From the NCBI RefSeq assembly GCF_034521165.1, contig NZ_JAXHMV010000008.1:372001-436000 (forward strand): DNA of 64,000 nt, in the 5' to 3' direction. This DNA comes from Thiohalophilus sp. (GTDB lineage Bacteria > Pseudomonadota > Gammaproteobacteria > UBA6429 > Thiohalophilaceae). Positions 25,119 to 34,349 of the stretch are shown here, in pieces. The notes beneath the pieces are model-generated. The model saw only the letters and a program-made list of their open reading frames with translations. It was not told the DNA's origin and ran no database searches. The position numbers and the translations under genes are program-made. How positions within the stretch are numbered: the first letter of the stretch is position 1; each line of letters begins with the position of its first letter.

Positions 25119-26135
25119 ATGAAAGCCAGGGCTTTATGGATACTGTTATTTGTTGTCCTCGGTGCCCACTTGCCGGTACAGGCCGAGGATACCGGGTTCT
25201 GCGAGGATTACCGGCTGGAGCCGAAATATCATCAGATCTTCCCGCAGATGGCCACAGCCTCCGAGGCGATCATCGAACAGTTTTGCAGCGGAGCGTTGAC
25301 CAACAAGCGCGCGATATCCGATCAGATCGCGCAGATGAGTGTGGCCGCCGAAGACCGGTTCAGGAAAAACAACACTTTCTTTTTCCCGATCCGGGATGTT
25401 AACCAGGCCATCAACCAGGTGATGCAGACGGAAAATGCCGTGCCGAACTTCCTGGTCATGCCGCTGGCCCAGGGCGATGGCATCAGGTTCGAGGGCGAGA
25501 AGTTCAGGGTGTCGGAGGCCAACCACGTCGCCTGTGAGGCGCTGGCGCAGGCCAACCAGGCCGGGTCCTGTCGCGAGTACATCATGGCCTATGCGGCGAT
25601 TTATAACCATGCCCAGTTGCTCATCCAGAAACTGGACACCGGACCGGTGCTCAAATATCTCAATATCGTCGAGCAGGACTGGGAAAACTTTTATCAAAAG
25701 AGCCGCTCGCAGACTTTGCTGGAGCGCGCGGTCAACAGTTATTTCTGGCGTAAGGATAAACAACCCGGCGAGTTTCTTCGTCCGCCGGATGCGCAATGGA
25801 TCCTGATGCATCCCGCGGTGGTGATAGAAAATGTCTCCGAGGCAGTGGAAGGTAACCAGACTGAGGAAGGCATCATGCTCGAGCTCGTCGGCTGGAACAG
25901 TTGGCGGCGCGACAAGTGGTACCAGCTCTCCGGAGGCAGTATCGTCGGGGTCTATTCTGAACGGATCAACCTGGATGACTGGGCCTATGGCCTGGCGCTG
26001 CACTTCGGGAATGTTTATACGATTGGCGCTGTCGATCGGGACGGAGAGACCGGGGTATTCATTTCGATGGATGTACTCGAGCTGTTCAAGGACAAAAAAG
26101 CCTACATGGACAGTTATATCGGCAGTCTGAAATAA
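25119..26135 (+). CDS. Secreted protein of unknown function
   Basis: 338 residues. MKARALWILLFVVLGAHLPVQA is a classic signal peptide with cleavage before ED. The mature part is helical at first and has several Cys (FCEDY, QFCSG, ACEAL, SCREY), probably in disulfides; it then carries a beta-rich end (ELVGWNSWRRDKWYQ, GGSIVGVYSER). No family recognised. AAGGAGGCAGGG directly before the ATG is a strong ribosome site. The gene sits between a hydrolase and a patatin, so it may be a periplasmic partner. Confidence 0.75.
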   Translation: MKARALWILLFVVLGAHLPVQAEDTGFCEDYRLEPKYHQIFPQMATASEAIIEQFCSGALTNKRAISDQIAQMSVAAEDRFRKNNTFFFPIRDVNQAINQVMQTENAVPNFLVMPLAQGDGIRFEGEKFRVSEANHVACEALAQANQAGSCREYIMAYAAIYNHAQLLIQKLDTGPVLKYLNIVEQDWENFYQKSRSQTLLERAVNSYFWRKDKQPGEFLRPPDAQWILMHPAVVIENVSEAVEGNQTEEGIMLELVGWNSWRRDKWYQLSGGSIVGVYSERINLDDWAYGLALHFGNVYTIGAVDRDGETGVFISMDVLELFKDKKAYMDSYIGSLK

Positions 26136-26154
26136 GAGGCAGGGAGCGGATCAG

Positions 26155-28401
26155 GTGGCAAAGAATAAGAATCAAACCCCGGACTATTATTCATGGAAAG
26201 ACGAGGACAGGCTGCTGGAGCAGGAACGCGCCTATCTCAAGACCCGCAAGGACAAGCCGCCGGGCAAGACCACCGTCGGTCTGGCCCTCTCCGGCGGGGG
26301 CATCCGCTCGGCGAGTTTCGCGCTCGGCCTGTTGCAGGCGATGGCCAAGTATCAGCTGCTCAAGCAGGTTGATTATCTGTCGACCGTGTCGGGCGGGGGC
26401 TACATCGGTTCCTCGCTGGCCTGGATGTTACACAAAACCTGGAAAATTCGCCGGGAAGATGGTTGTATGGAGGAAACCCGGTATGGGCTCGAGGAGGAAG
26501 ATTTTCCGTTTGGTACCCGGCCGAATCAGCGCAGTGCGACAGGGGCCGGCAGTCGCGAGAAGATGAGTCTGCTGCGCCATCTGCGCCAGAATATCAATTA
26601 CCTGTTCCCCGGCGGCTGCCTGGATTATACCGCGCTGCTTTCGGCGCTGTTACGCGGGATGTTTATCAATATCCTGGTCTATGGCCCCGTACTGGTGTTC
26701 CTGTTGATGCTGCTGGCGCTGTTTGGCACCAAGGGGGCGCAGGTCAATTTCATCTATTCCTGGCTGGTCACGCCGACGGAGATGTTCTCCGCTTTCAGTG
26801 GTTTCTACGTGGAGATGGGCAACCTGGCCAACTTTCTCTACCTGGCGTTTGCGGCGCTGGTGCTGGGGATCCTGCTGTCGATCGTGTACGGGGTGGCGGC
26901 GACCTTCGGACGCTTTTTCCCGGCGATTTTGTATGTGGTGCATCGTTGCTATTACTGCATCATGCGCTATATCTGGATCGCGGGGATCGTCTTTCTTATC
27001 CTGGGAACCTTGCCGTATGTAATCAATTACCTGCATGACCTGAAACTCGAAGGCGGGATTCTGGCCACGCTCGGTGGTATCCTGTCGGGCGTCTGGTCTT
27101 ATGTCCGCACCAGCTCGACCAGGGCGCCCAGGATCAAGATTCCTACCAATCTAATTGTCACGGTCGCGGCGATTCTGCTGATATACGGCGTCCTCATCCT
27201 GGGCTATCTGGCCGGGGATTATCTGTTGAGCCGCTCCAATGTCATTGTCGCCCAGTTGTCTACCGTTCCGTATTCGTTCTGGTTACTGCTGGTACCTTTA
27301 TTATTCGGCCTGATCATCAACATTAATTTTATCACCATGCACGGATATTATCGTGACCGACTGATGGAATTGTTTTTGCCCGATGTGAGCCGTCTCCGGG
27401 ACAAGGGCGGTGATCGTTTTGCCCATCAGGCCAATATCGGCAAGGTGCAGGACATCTGCAATTATGAGAACGGTGCGGTTGGTCCTTATCACATCATCAA
27501 CACCAACATCCTGTTACCCGGATCAGATATCCCGAAGTTCAAGGGACGAGGCGGCGATAACTTTATTCTCTCGCCGCGGTTCTGCGGCAGCAGTGCGACC
27601 GGTTGGCAACCCTCCACCCGGTTTATCGGTGGCAGGATGACCTATTCCTCCGCCATGGCGATATCCGGGGCAGCCGTCAATCCCAATACCGGCGCCAACG
27701 GTAAGGGACCCACCCGCAATCCCCTGTTGTCGCTGGTGATGTCCTTGTTGAATCTGCGTCTGGGCGTGTGGGTGGAAAACCCGGCTAAAAAACCCCGGCC
27801 GGGGTTCCTGCCGCCGGTGTTACACCAGCCAAACCTGTGGATCCCGGCGTTGTATGACAGCTTTATACCCTATGGACTGAATGAAAAATCCAATTATGTC
27901 GAACTGAGTGATGGCGGGCATTTCGAGAACCTGGCAGTGTATGAACTGATTCGCCGCGAGGTCGATATCATTTTTGTCAGTGATGCGGCAGCGGATAAGG
28001 ATTTTGGCTTTACCGATCTGGCCAACCTGATTGAAAAGGTAAGGTTGGATTTTGGTGCCCAGATCGGGATTGATATCGATCCCATGGTGCCAAAGTACGA
28101 TGAGCAGCGACCTTACGGTCTGAACTACTTCGCGGAAAAGGGCTACAATATCGGCAACATCAAATACCGCAGCGGCAAGACCGGTGTGCTGGTCTATGTC
28201 AAATCCACCATTACCCGTAACTTGCCGGCCGATATCTATTCTTACAAGCACAGCAATGATACTTTTCCCGATGAACCCACCAGCGACCAGGTTTTCGATG
28301 AGAACCAGTTCGAGGCCTATCGCGAACTCGGCTATCAGCTGGCCAAGACAATGATTCGGGAATTACCCGATGATGTTCAAAAAAACCTGACGCTGATCTG
28401 A
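26155..28401 (+). CDS. Membrane-embedded patatin-like phospholipase
   Basis: 748 residues, GTG start. The patatin domain is split: ALSGGGIRSASFALG (oxyanion loop, residues 44-58) and STVSGGGYIGSS with nucleophile Ser79 come first, and the catalytic Asp in ELSDGGHFENL lies near residue 585. Between them are about five transmembrane helices (from ~165 to ~395), for example NILVYGPVLVFLLMLLALF. The enzyme probably hydrolyses membrane lipids from the cytoplasmic face. It is last in the hydrolase/secreted protein/patatin run. This long membrane-inserted form differs from short bacterial patatins. Confidence 0.88.
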   Translation: MAKNKNQTPDYYSWKDEDRLLEQERAYLKTRKDKPPGKTTVGLALSGGGIRSASFALGLLQAMAKYQLLKQVDYLSTVSGGGYIGSSLAWMLHKTWKIRREDGCMEETRYGLEEEDFPFGTRPNQRSATGAGSREKMSLLRHLRQNINYLFPGGCLDYTALLSALLRGMFINILVYGPVLVFLLMLLALFGTKGAQVNFIYSWLVTPTEMFSAFSGFYVEMGNLANFLYLAFAALVLGILLSIVYGVAATFGRFFPAILYVVHRCYYCIMRYIWIAGIVFLILGTLPYVINYLHDLKLEGGILATLGGILSGVWSYVRTSSTRAPRIKIPTNLIVTVAAILLIYGVLILGYLAGDYLLSRSNVIVAQLSTVPYSFWLLLVPLLFGLIININFITMHGYYRDRLMELFLPDVSRLRDKGGDRFAHQANIGKVQDICNYENGAVGPYHIINTNILLPGSDIPKFKGRGGDNFILSPRFCGSSATGWQPSTRFIGGRMTYSSAMAISGAAVNPNTGANGKGPTRNPLLSLVMSLLNLRLGVWVENPAKKPRPGFLPPVLHQPNLWIPALYDSFIPYGLNEKSNYVELSDGGHFENLAVYELIRREVDIIFVSDAAADKDFGFTDLANLIEKVRLDFGAQIGIDIDPMVPKYDEQRPYGLNYFAEKGYNIGNIKYRSGKTGVLVYVKSTITRNLPADIYSYKHSNDTFPDEPTSDQVFDENQFEAYRELGYQLAKTMIRELPDDVQKNLTLI

Positions 28402-28558
28402 ATGGACAGTTGCTTTATTCAATCGGTTTGAGTAATTCTGGCATGTGATTGCGCACGTTATTTACCGCGCCGGACATAGTTCAGGTGATGAAATTCTTGC
28501 CCTTGTTAACGGAGTCGGTGTTGATTGAACCAGGCCGTATCCTCATATGGCAGATAGC

Positions 28559-28684
28559 ATGAAACTGCTTATTTGTTCTTTTGCTACACTAAGCGTTATA
28601 TTCGCTGTGATTCTGATGGCGTTTTCCGTGACTGGGGTCAACCGCCAGCGGCTGGAGAGACTCCGGACCGCGTTTGGTCAATAA
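28559..28684 (+). pseudogene. DUF1499 relic with internal deletion
   Basis: A 41-codon frame begins with a DUF1499-like membrane anchor (MKLLICSFATLSVIFAVILM) and jumps directly to the family's end, GVNRQRLERLRTAFGQ. Compare GANRQRVERIRACF at the end of the intact gene at 23382. About 110 central residues are missing. The rest of 28402-28759 holds nothing coding. Confidence 0.75.
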
Positions 28685-28759
28685 ACAGGATTCAATTCCA
28701 GGGGCAAAGTCCGGGGACGGTCTCGCAGTCTGGCGTTTTACGTCTGTTATTCTGAATTG

Positions 28760-29248
28760 TCAGTCCGGGATGAAGTTGAGCGCGAGGCCGTTGTTGCACC
28801 AGCGCTGACCGGTGGGCGGCGGACCGTCATCAAACACGTGGCCCTGATGGCCTTCGCAGCGCGCGCAGTGATATTCGGTGCGTGGCCAGACCAGTTTGAA
28901 GTCGAGGCTGGTTTCGACGGCGCCGGGCAGGGTGGTGGTGAAACTGGGCCAGCCGGTGCCGCTGTCATATTTCATCTCGGAGGTGAACAGGGGCAGGGCG
29001 CAGCCGGCGCAGACATAGGTGCCCTTGCGCTTTTCGTCATTCAGCGGGCTGGTGTGGGCCGGCTCGGTGCCTTCCTCGCGCAGGATGTGGAATTCTTCCG
29101 GCGTCAGGATTTGCTTCCACTGCGCCTCGCTTTTGCTGATTTTCTCAATCGCCGCCTGGCGTTCCTCGGCACTGAGCAGCATCCGGGGCGCGAGCAGGGT
29201 CGCCGAGGTAATGCCCGCCAGCTGGATGATGAAGCGACGTCGGTTCAT
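28760..29248 (-). CDS. msrB: Peptide-methionine (R)-S-oxide reductase MsrB, exported
   Basis: 162-163 residues. The MsrB domain shows YVCAGCALPLF and YHCARCEGHQGH (the two C-x-x-C zinc pairs), GTGWPSF for substrate binding, and the catalytic Cys in GQRWCNNGLAL. The N-terminus MNRRRFIIQLAG is a twin-arginine signal, so the protein is predicted to be exported folded and to repair oxidised methionine in the periplasm. The start is placed at 29248; the longer frame up to 29422 is not family-like. Monocistronic between two DUF1499 relics. Confidence 0.92.
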   Translation of the reverse strand: MNRRRFIIQLAGITSATLLAPRMLLSAEERQAAIEKISKSEAQWKQILTPEEFHILREEGTEPAHTSPLNDEKRKGTYVCAGCALPLFTSEMKYDSGTGWPSFTTTLPGAVETSLDFKLVWPRTEYHCARCEGHQGHVFDDGPPPTGQRWCNNGLALNFIPD

Positions 29249-29419
29249 GTCCCGGACCTCCTGCCTGGTCCATCCCGCTGCGGCACGGGCCAGGCGTTGT
29301 GTTGCCATGCGGATTTTATTTAAAGCGTATTGATGTAGACAGGCGGGGAGGGGGTTGGTTCCGTGGCGGATCGGGGGCAGCGGAATAGATGGGTGGCGCT
29401 GAGCGGGCCTGGACCCATG

Positions 29420-29524
29420 CAAATTCAGGTGCTCCCTGTCTATTCGCCATCCCGGCCCGGGCGCCCGACGCTGGGCGCCAACCGCAAGCGGGTGGGGCGC
29501 ATCCGGGACGCGTTGAATGAATAA
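29420..29524 (+). pseudogene. DUF1499 relic, C-terminal tail only
   Basis: The frame reads QIQVLPVYSPSRPGRPTLG then ANRKRVGRIRDALNE and stops. This parallels QQVIHVRSASRVGRSDFG and ANRQRVERIRACF in the intact gene at 23382, and the nucleotides are similar too. No start codon or upstream part remains. Confidence 0.7.
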
Positions 29525-29547
29525 ATCGGTTCCTGGCCTGCCAGGCC

Positions 29548-30144
29548 TTATTGCGATTTATATAGCCCGAGTTTTCCAAGGCAAAGGTCGGCGGTGAATT
29601 CCCGGCCGATCGCCACCAGGCCGATACGCTCCAGCCGGGCGACGTCCAGGCCGGTGCTGATGCGGTGGGGCTGGAAGTCGCTAAAGGGCAGGTAAATCTG
29701 TTGCCATTGCGGTGTGGCGCTGAAGGTGGCGCGATAGGATTGCCACGGCAGCCAGATGTCCTCGGTACGCAGGTGAACGTTGTACTGCTCGCCGTTGCCA
29801 TAAACCTCGAGCATCAGGCCCGTATACCCCGATACCTCGCGCCGAATCGCATCGGGCAGATCCAGGGCCATCTGGATAAACCCCCCGTTGTTCTGCAGGC
29901 TGACGTCGCCGCGCAGGCGCAGGCAGGGGCGCCCTTCAATCGCCCCGGCGGTCAGTTGGCCTTGCGAGACCCCGCCCATTACGCCGTCAGTGACCAGGCG
30001 CCATTGATTGCCGGCGCTGGCGCGTCGATCGCCGGTGTCGCGTGTATCAATCATCCTGGTATCTTGTTCGGCCATCAGGGTCACCGGGTAGTAGAACAAC
30101 AGCATTGCCAGAATGGCACAACCGTTGCGGAGAGTCAGGGTCAT
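29548..30144 (-). CDS. CIA30 family protein
   Basis: 198 residues with a signal peptide (about residues 1-25, AILAMLLFYYPVTLMAEQ). The CIA30 beta-sandwich is visible in WRLVTDGVMGGVSQGQL, FIQMALDL, GLMLEVYGNGEQYNVHLRT and YLPFSDFQPH. In mitochondria CIA30 assists complex I assembly; in bacteria it is a carbohydrate-binding-like domain of unclear task. Its ATG overlaps the end of the DUF4174 gene by four bases. The secreted location argues against a complex I assembly role here. Confidence 0.88.
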   Translation of the reverse strand: MTLTLRNGCAILAMLLFYYPVTLMAEQDTRMIDTRDTGDRRASAGNQWRLVTDGVMGGVSQGQLTAGAIEGRPCLRLRGDVSLQNNGGFIQMALDLPDAIRREVSGYTGLMLEVYGNGEQYNVHLRTEDIWLPWQSYRATFSATPQWQQIYLPFSDFQPHRISTGLDVARLERIGLVAIGREFTADLCLGKLGLYKSQ

Positions 30145-30620
30145 TGCGTTTGCCTGCGACAGTCAATGGAGTTTTGCGCCATCTCGTCCTGGCGCATGGG
30201 CATACCGTCGATCAGCGCAAAGATAGCATCCAGATCAGGGATGTCATAGAGACGCTGTTTTTCGCCGCCATCCTTGCCGATCAAAATCGCGGTGAACTGA
30301 GCGTCTTCGATAGCATAGCGATTTCGCAGAGTAGTGGCGTATGTTCGGGAAATGGGGTGGTTATCCAGGCGGCTTTGACCTTGCTTGACGATAATGCCGA
30401 TGAGCATCGCCCGGTCATCCAGCTCGCAACGTCGTTGTTGCAGGTGGCGTTTGATCTGCTGCAAGCGGGAATCGGCAAGTGTCGGTGTGAACAGGAGCAG
30501 GGGACGATTTTGCCGTACATAGTCTGACATTGGCCCCGCTGCGACAGACCGGACGCTGCCAAACACTGTGCCCAGCAGTACCAGGCCGATTGAGAACAGT
30601 GATCGCTGTTGTTTCATCAT
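30141..30620 (-). CDS. DUF4174 domain protein
   Basis: 159 residues with signal peptide (SIGLVLLGTVFGSVRSVAA). The domain reads RPLLLFTPTLADSRLQQI near the start and AILIGKDGGEKQRLYDIPDL near the end, a thioredoxin-like fold without the C-x-x-C pair. Function unknown; members are periplasmic and often lie in stress or photolyase-type clusters. Middle gene of SDR-DUF4174-CIA30. Confidence 0.82.
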   Translation of the reverse strand: MMKQQRSLFSIGLVLLGTVFGSVRSVAAGPMSDYVRQNRPLLLFTPTLADSRLQQIKRHLQQRRCELDDRAMLIGIIVKQGQSRLDNHPISRTYATTLRNRYAIEDAQFTAILIGKDGGEKQRLYDIPDLDAIFALIDGMPMRQDEMAQNSIDCRRQTQ

Positions 30621-30628
30621 GGGTTAAA

Positions 30629-31336
30629 TTACCAGGGTAGTAATTCGCCATCGAAGGCCCAGAATTTCCCTGAGTCTTCGGGAGTGAGTTTATCCAGTAC
30701 ATCGAGCATGTCGGTGACGCTCCGCGTCGGGGTGAACAGTTGGCCCTTCGGAACGTGCTTTTGAAACGGTTTCGATAAAGGTGTATCGGTGGTGCCCGGA
30801 TGCAGAGCGGCTACCACTACATTGGGCAGGGTGCGTTGCCATTCGATCGCCAGGGTTTTGAGGCCCATGTTGAGAGCGGCCTTGGAGGCGCGGTAACTGT
30901 ACCAGCCGCCCAGCCGATTATCTTCGATGCTGCCCACCTTGGCGGAGATGGTGGCAAAGATCGCTGTGCGGTCGTGTTTGAGATTTCGGTGCAGGTGTTT
31001 GGCCAGCAGGAGCGTTGGCAGAGCATTGATATTCATGTTCTGCATGAAAAACGCCGGGTCGAGTCGGCGAATGCTCTTCTCCGGACCCTGTTCGAGATCA
31101 TGCAACAGTCCGACGGCATTGATGAGCCAGTCGATTTCGCCCAGTTCACGTCCCCAGTTCCGGATGGCAGACTCGTTGGTGATATCCAGTGGCTGCCAGG
31201 TGACAGCGGGATGTTGAAACGGCGGTGGGGTCCGGTTATAGGTAGCATGGATCGCACTCACTTCGGGGCGGCCCGCCAGGACCTCGACGAAAGTGCGACC
31301 GATACCGCCAGAGCCGCCAATGATTGCGATGTTCAT
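30629..31336 (-). CDS. Short-chain dehydrogenase/reductase
   Basis: 235 residues. The cofactor loop is IIGGSGGIGRTF (residues 4-15), NAVG follows at about 92-95, and the catalytic Y-x3-K is YRASKAALNMG with the Ser upstream in TISAKVGSI. The pattern resembles the C-factor/CsgA branch of SDRs. Substrate unknown. First gene of a three-gene minus-strand run with DUF4174 and CIA30, separated by only 8 bases. Confidence 0.9.
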   Translation of the reverse strand: MNIAIIGGSGGIGRTFVEVLAGRPEVSAIHATYNRTPPPFQHPAVTWQPLDITNESAIRNWGRELGEIDWLINAVGLLHDLEQGPEKSIRRLDPAFFMQNMNINALPTLLLAKHLHRNLKHDRTAIFATISAKVGSIEDNRLGGWYSYRASKAALNMGLKTLAIEWQRTLPNVVVAALHPGTTDTPLSKPFQKHVPKGQLFTPTRSVTDMLDVLDKLTPEDSGKFWAFDGELLPW

Positions 31337-31767
31337 GGAGTCACCGGGTTATTCATCCAATGTGTGTCGGGAACGAGGCCTGTCAACGGAAACAGAGGGT
31401 ATTCATTCTAACCAGTTTTTCACCAGCGGGGATACGTTTTGCTTCCGGTTCAAACAGGTTGTCGACGATCCCATAACATCATTAATAGTATTAAGACCTG
31501 ATCGAGGCGGGGATAACTTATTTGATGAAAGCTTAAAGTCTGTCATTGGGTACCGGATCGGAGGCGATTTCATCGGCGACTCAATAACAGTCAGGATGCA
31601 ACAACGACATGTATTGCAGCAAACCGATGACAGTGTGTGGGACACGCCCTGCATTTATTTTATGGGCTGTCAATAAGCCCGATTGTTGCAGGAAGGTTAC
31701 CTGCTTGAAATAATCGTTGAATTCTATATCGTAGTGTTTTTCATGTCTTTTATATAGGGAGCATGTT
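31337..31767. other. Intergenic, no assignable gene
   Basis: A plus-strand frame stays open from 31293 to 31676 and its translation looks protein-like in places, but there is no start with a ribosome site, it overlaps the SDR start, and no family is recognised. It could be a relic. Promoters for the SDR and the nitroreductase must lie here. Confidence 0.4.
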
Positions 31768-32373
31768 ATGCAAGTCAGCGAAGCGGTCCGCGCACGACGC
31801 GCCATCAAATGGTATGACCCGGATCATCAGATGCCGGAGGAGACGTTCAACAAACTGATGGAGCACGCCATACTCTCCCCGACGGCGTTTAACATTCAAA
31901 ACTGGCGTTTTGTGCGGGTACGCGACCCACAGCAGCGCAAGGCGATTCGCGCCGTGGCCTGGGATCAGGCGCAGGTGACCGAGGCTTCGGAGTTACTGGT
32001 ACTGTGCTTTGACAACAAGGCCTGGGAACATGAGCCGCAACGTTACTGGAAAAATGCCCCGCAGGAGGTCCAGGATATGCTGGTCCCGGCGATTGATGGT
32101 TATTACCGGGGCAACCCACAGGTGGAACGTGACGAAGGCATGCGCTCCTGCGGTCTGGCCGGGCAAACCATCATGTTAACGGCCCAGGAGCTGGGTTATC
32201 AGACCTGCCCGATGGACGGGTTTGATTTCGAGGCCGTGGCCAAAATCATCAACCTGCCCGAAGACCATACCATTGCCTTTATGATTACCATCGGCAAGGG
32301 CATCAAGGATTCCTGGCCCAGACCGGGGCAGCTTGAGCTGAACGAGGTGATGGTGACCGATCGCTTTGCATGA
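31768..32373 (+). CDS. Nitroreductase family protein
   Basis: 201 residues, FMN-dependent fold. EAVRARRAIKWYDP at the N-terminus holds the phosphate-binding Arg pair, ILSPTAFNIQNWRF is the next conserved flavin-contact block, and GLAGQTIMLTAQELGYQTCPMDGFD is the helix and loop before the FMN phosphate. Such enzymes reduce nitro compounds or quinones with NAD(P)H. No operon partner. AGGGAGCATGTT precedes the ATG. Confidence 0.9.
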   Translation: MQVSEAVRARRAIKWYDPDHQMPEETFNKLMEHAILSPTAFNIQNWRFVRVRDPQQRKAIRAVAWDQAQVTEASELLVLCFDNKAWEHEPQRYWKNAPQEVQDMLVPAIDGYYRGNPQVERDEGMRSCGLAGQTIMLTAQELGYQTCPMDGFDFEAVAKIINLPEDHTIAFMITIGKGIKDSWPRPGQLELNEVMVTDRFA

Positions 32374-32449
32374 TGCCGGGAGCCGGTTACCGCAACGCCA
32401 TGTCGCTGGCCGGTATATTCCGGGTCCTTCGGACGGGGCAGGAAGAGAT

Positions 32450-32668
32450 AGTTGGCAGTTGGCAGATGGCAGTCGTCAGTCCCGGCAGGCCGGATCAGGC
32501 GGAGTGGATCCGGCTCGTTGAGAATCGCGCCCGTGGGGCGCTCCTACATGCCCTTCGGGCAGGGGCGAGGTACGAGTGACGAGGTGCGAGTTTTACCCTC
32601 TCCCGGGCCCTTCGGGCAGTAACGAGGTACGAGTGACGAGGTGCGAGTTTACCCTCTCCCATAAACGG
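32450..32668. repeat. Composite repeat: GTTGGCA heptamers, REP hairpin, GACGAGG heptamers in duplicate
   Basis: 32450-32480 is AGTTGGC AGTTGGC AGATGGC AGTC. 32527-32541 is the REP-like hairpin GCGCCC-GTG-GGGCGC. From 32565 the heptamers GCGAGGT ACGAGTG ACGAGGT GCGAG occur, and a ~57-bp unit containing them is repeated from 32622. A CCCTCTCCC/GGGAGAGGG hairpin (about 32652-32675) ends the block. No gene between 32374 and 32696. Confidence 0.75.
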
Positions 32669-32696
32669 GAGAGGGGAGCAAGATAATAGGAGGGGA

Positions 32697-33806
32697 TTAT
32701 CTGGCCGGTTTCAGTCGTAGTAATGCTCCATCGGATTCGTCGGTCAGGATCCACAACAACCCGTCCGGACCCATGCGCACGTCGCGGATGCGCTCGCTGC
32801 GCTCCTGCAGCAGCTTTTCTTCTTTAATGACCTTGTTGTCCTTGATGACCAGTCGGGCCAGGTGTTCGTGGGCCAGGGCGCCGACGAACAGGTTGCCCTG
32901 CCAGTCGGGGAAGGCGTCGCCGGTATAGAAGGCCATGCCGGAGGGGGCGATGGAGGGATCCCAGTAATGGATCGGTTGTGCCATGCCTTCTTTACGGGTG
33001 ATGCCCTCGCCGACCTGGGTGCCGCTGTAGTTGACGCCGTAGGTGATGACCGGCCAGCCGTAGTTGACCCCGGCTTTGATGATGTTCAGCTCGTCGCCAC
33101 CGCGCGGGCCGTGTTCCACCTGCCAGATGACGCCGGTGTCGGGATGCACGGTCATGCCCTGGGCGTTGCGGTTGCCGTAGGTGTAGAACGACGGTTTGGC
33201 CTCCTTGCGATCGACAAAAGGGTTGTCGTCGGGGATGCGGCCGTCGTCGTGCAGGCGATGGGTGCCGCCGGCGTGATCGCTCAAATCCTGGGCGCGGGGC
33301 TGGGTGCCGCGATCGCCGACGGTGAGATACAGATAACCTTCATTGTCGAAGACCAGGCGCGATCCGAAGTGACGGCCGGTATTCCCGGCGGGCTCGGCAA
33401 TGAACAGCACTTCCACGTCACTCAGGGTGCCGTCCTGGTAACGGCCGCGGGCCACATGGGTGGTGGCCTTGCCGTTATGCTTTGCCGCGTAGCTCATATA
33501 AAGCCAGCGGTTGTTTTCAAATTCCGGATGCAGTGCCAGATCCAGCAGCCCGCCCTGGCCGGTAGGATGGACCTCGGGCAGGCCGCGGACCGGTTCGGGC
33601 AGCAACTTGCCGTCGCGGAAGATCCGCAGGCGCCCGGCGTGTTCGGTGATCAGCACATCGCCGTTGGGTAAAAAGGCCATGGACCAGGGATGGCGGAGCT
33701 CATCGGTCAGCACCTCGACTTCGTAAGCGCGGTTTTCGTCGGTGCCGGTGGCGTTGTTGCAAGCGGTCAGCAGAACAAGGAACAGGCTGGTGAGAAACAG
33801 GCGCAT
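32697..33806 (-). CDS. PQQ-dependent sugar dehydrogenase family lipoprotein
   Basis: 369 residues from ATG 33806. A lipoprotein signal (LFLVLLTAC, lipobox Cys at ~16) anchors it in the envelope. The beta-propeller of soluble glucose dehydrogenase/YliI type is visible in HPWSMAFLPNGDVLITE, GQGGLLDLALHPEF, HFGSRLVFDNEGYLYLTVGD, GNRNAQGMTVHP and VEHGPRGGDELNII, which carry the quinone and Ca-binding residues including the active His. It oxidises aldose sugars with PQQ. The substrate cannot be predicted. Monocistronic. Confidence 0.92.
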   Translation of the reverse strand: MRLFLTSLFLVLLTACNNATGTDENRAYEVEVLTDELRHPWSMAFLPNGDVLITEHAGRLRIFRDGKLLPEPVRGLPEVHPTGQGGLLDLALHPEFENNRWLYMSYAAKHNGKATTHVARGRYQDGTLSDVEVLFIAEPAGNTGRHFGSRLVFDNEGYLYLTVGDRGTQPRAQDLSDHAGGTHRLHDDGRIPDDNPFVDRKEAKPSFYTYGNRNAQGMTVHPDTGVIWQVEHGPRGGDELNIIKAGVNYGWPVITYGVNYSGTQVGEGITRKEGMAQPIHYWDPSIAPSGMAFYTGDAFPDWQGNLFVGALAHEHLARLVIKDNKVIKEEKLLQERSERIRDVRMGPDGLLWILTDESDGALLRLKPAR

Positions 33807-34349
33807 GGTGTGACTCCGTGTGGCTGAATGGGTGGGGTTGTCGATAGTGAACAGGTCATTATGGCGACTACCCGGGTTGTCATGCCTTGTTGAGCCGGCG
33901 CTCGAAGGACGCTGGAATAGCCAATCAATAGTCATTTTCAGCAAGATGTTCAACCGCGCTTGCCACTTTTCGTTAGTGCGGCGAGGGCCGGCAATACGCC
34001 TCGAACCGGGACTGGATGTCGGGTCAGGCCCGGCATGACGCGGGTTCGTCTCTATTGTAGTCAAAAGCCCGGTTGCGGCCACCTTGTCGACATGGCGACC
34101 AGGGCCGCAATCCCGCGTGGTGCGAGCTGGATGCCAGTTCAAGGCCGGGGATGAGCATGGCAGCGTAGCCAGTCCTGGTCGGGCCCGTCAGTGTGTGCCG
34201 GGTAACACCATGACAGAATACCGGGCGTTGCGGTTTGTCGGGTGAGAAAGGGGCCGCAGCCAGTCTGCCGGCAAGCGGGTTTGGGTGTGGCTGTCGCAAT
34301 AGGCGGCTTTTCCTTTTAATATAGTCAGTCCACTCGCCCGGATGATCCC
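33807..34349. other. Intergenic region with CTGGATG/GGCCCGGCATGACG-type repeat
   Basis: No supported gene. About 34009-34040 carries ACTGGATGTCGGGTC and GGCCCGGCATGACG, a hairpin-forming dispersed repeat type, with a partial second copy near 34128 (GCTGGATGCCAGTTC). The promoters of two divergent genes must be here. Confidence 0.5.

Noticed and set aside
31293..31676. Open plus-strand frame of 127 codons overlapping the SDR start
   Set aside because: Overlaps the coding start of the SDR on the other strand and lacks initiation signals; at most a relic.
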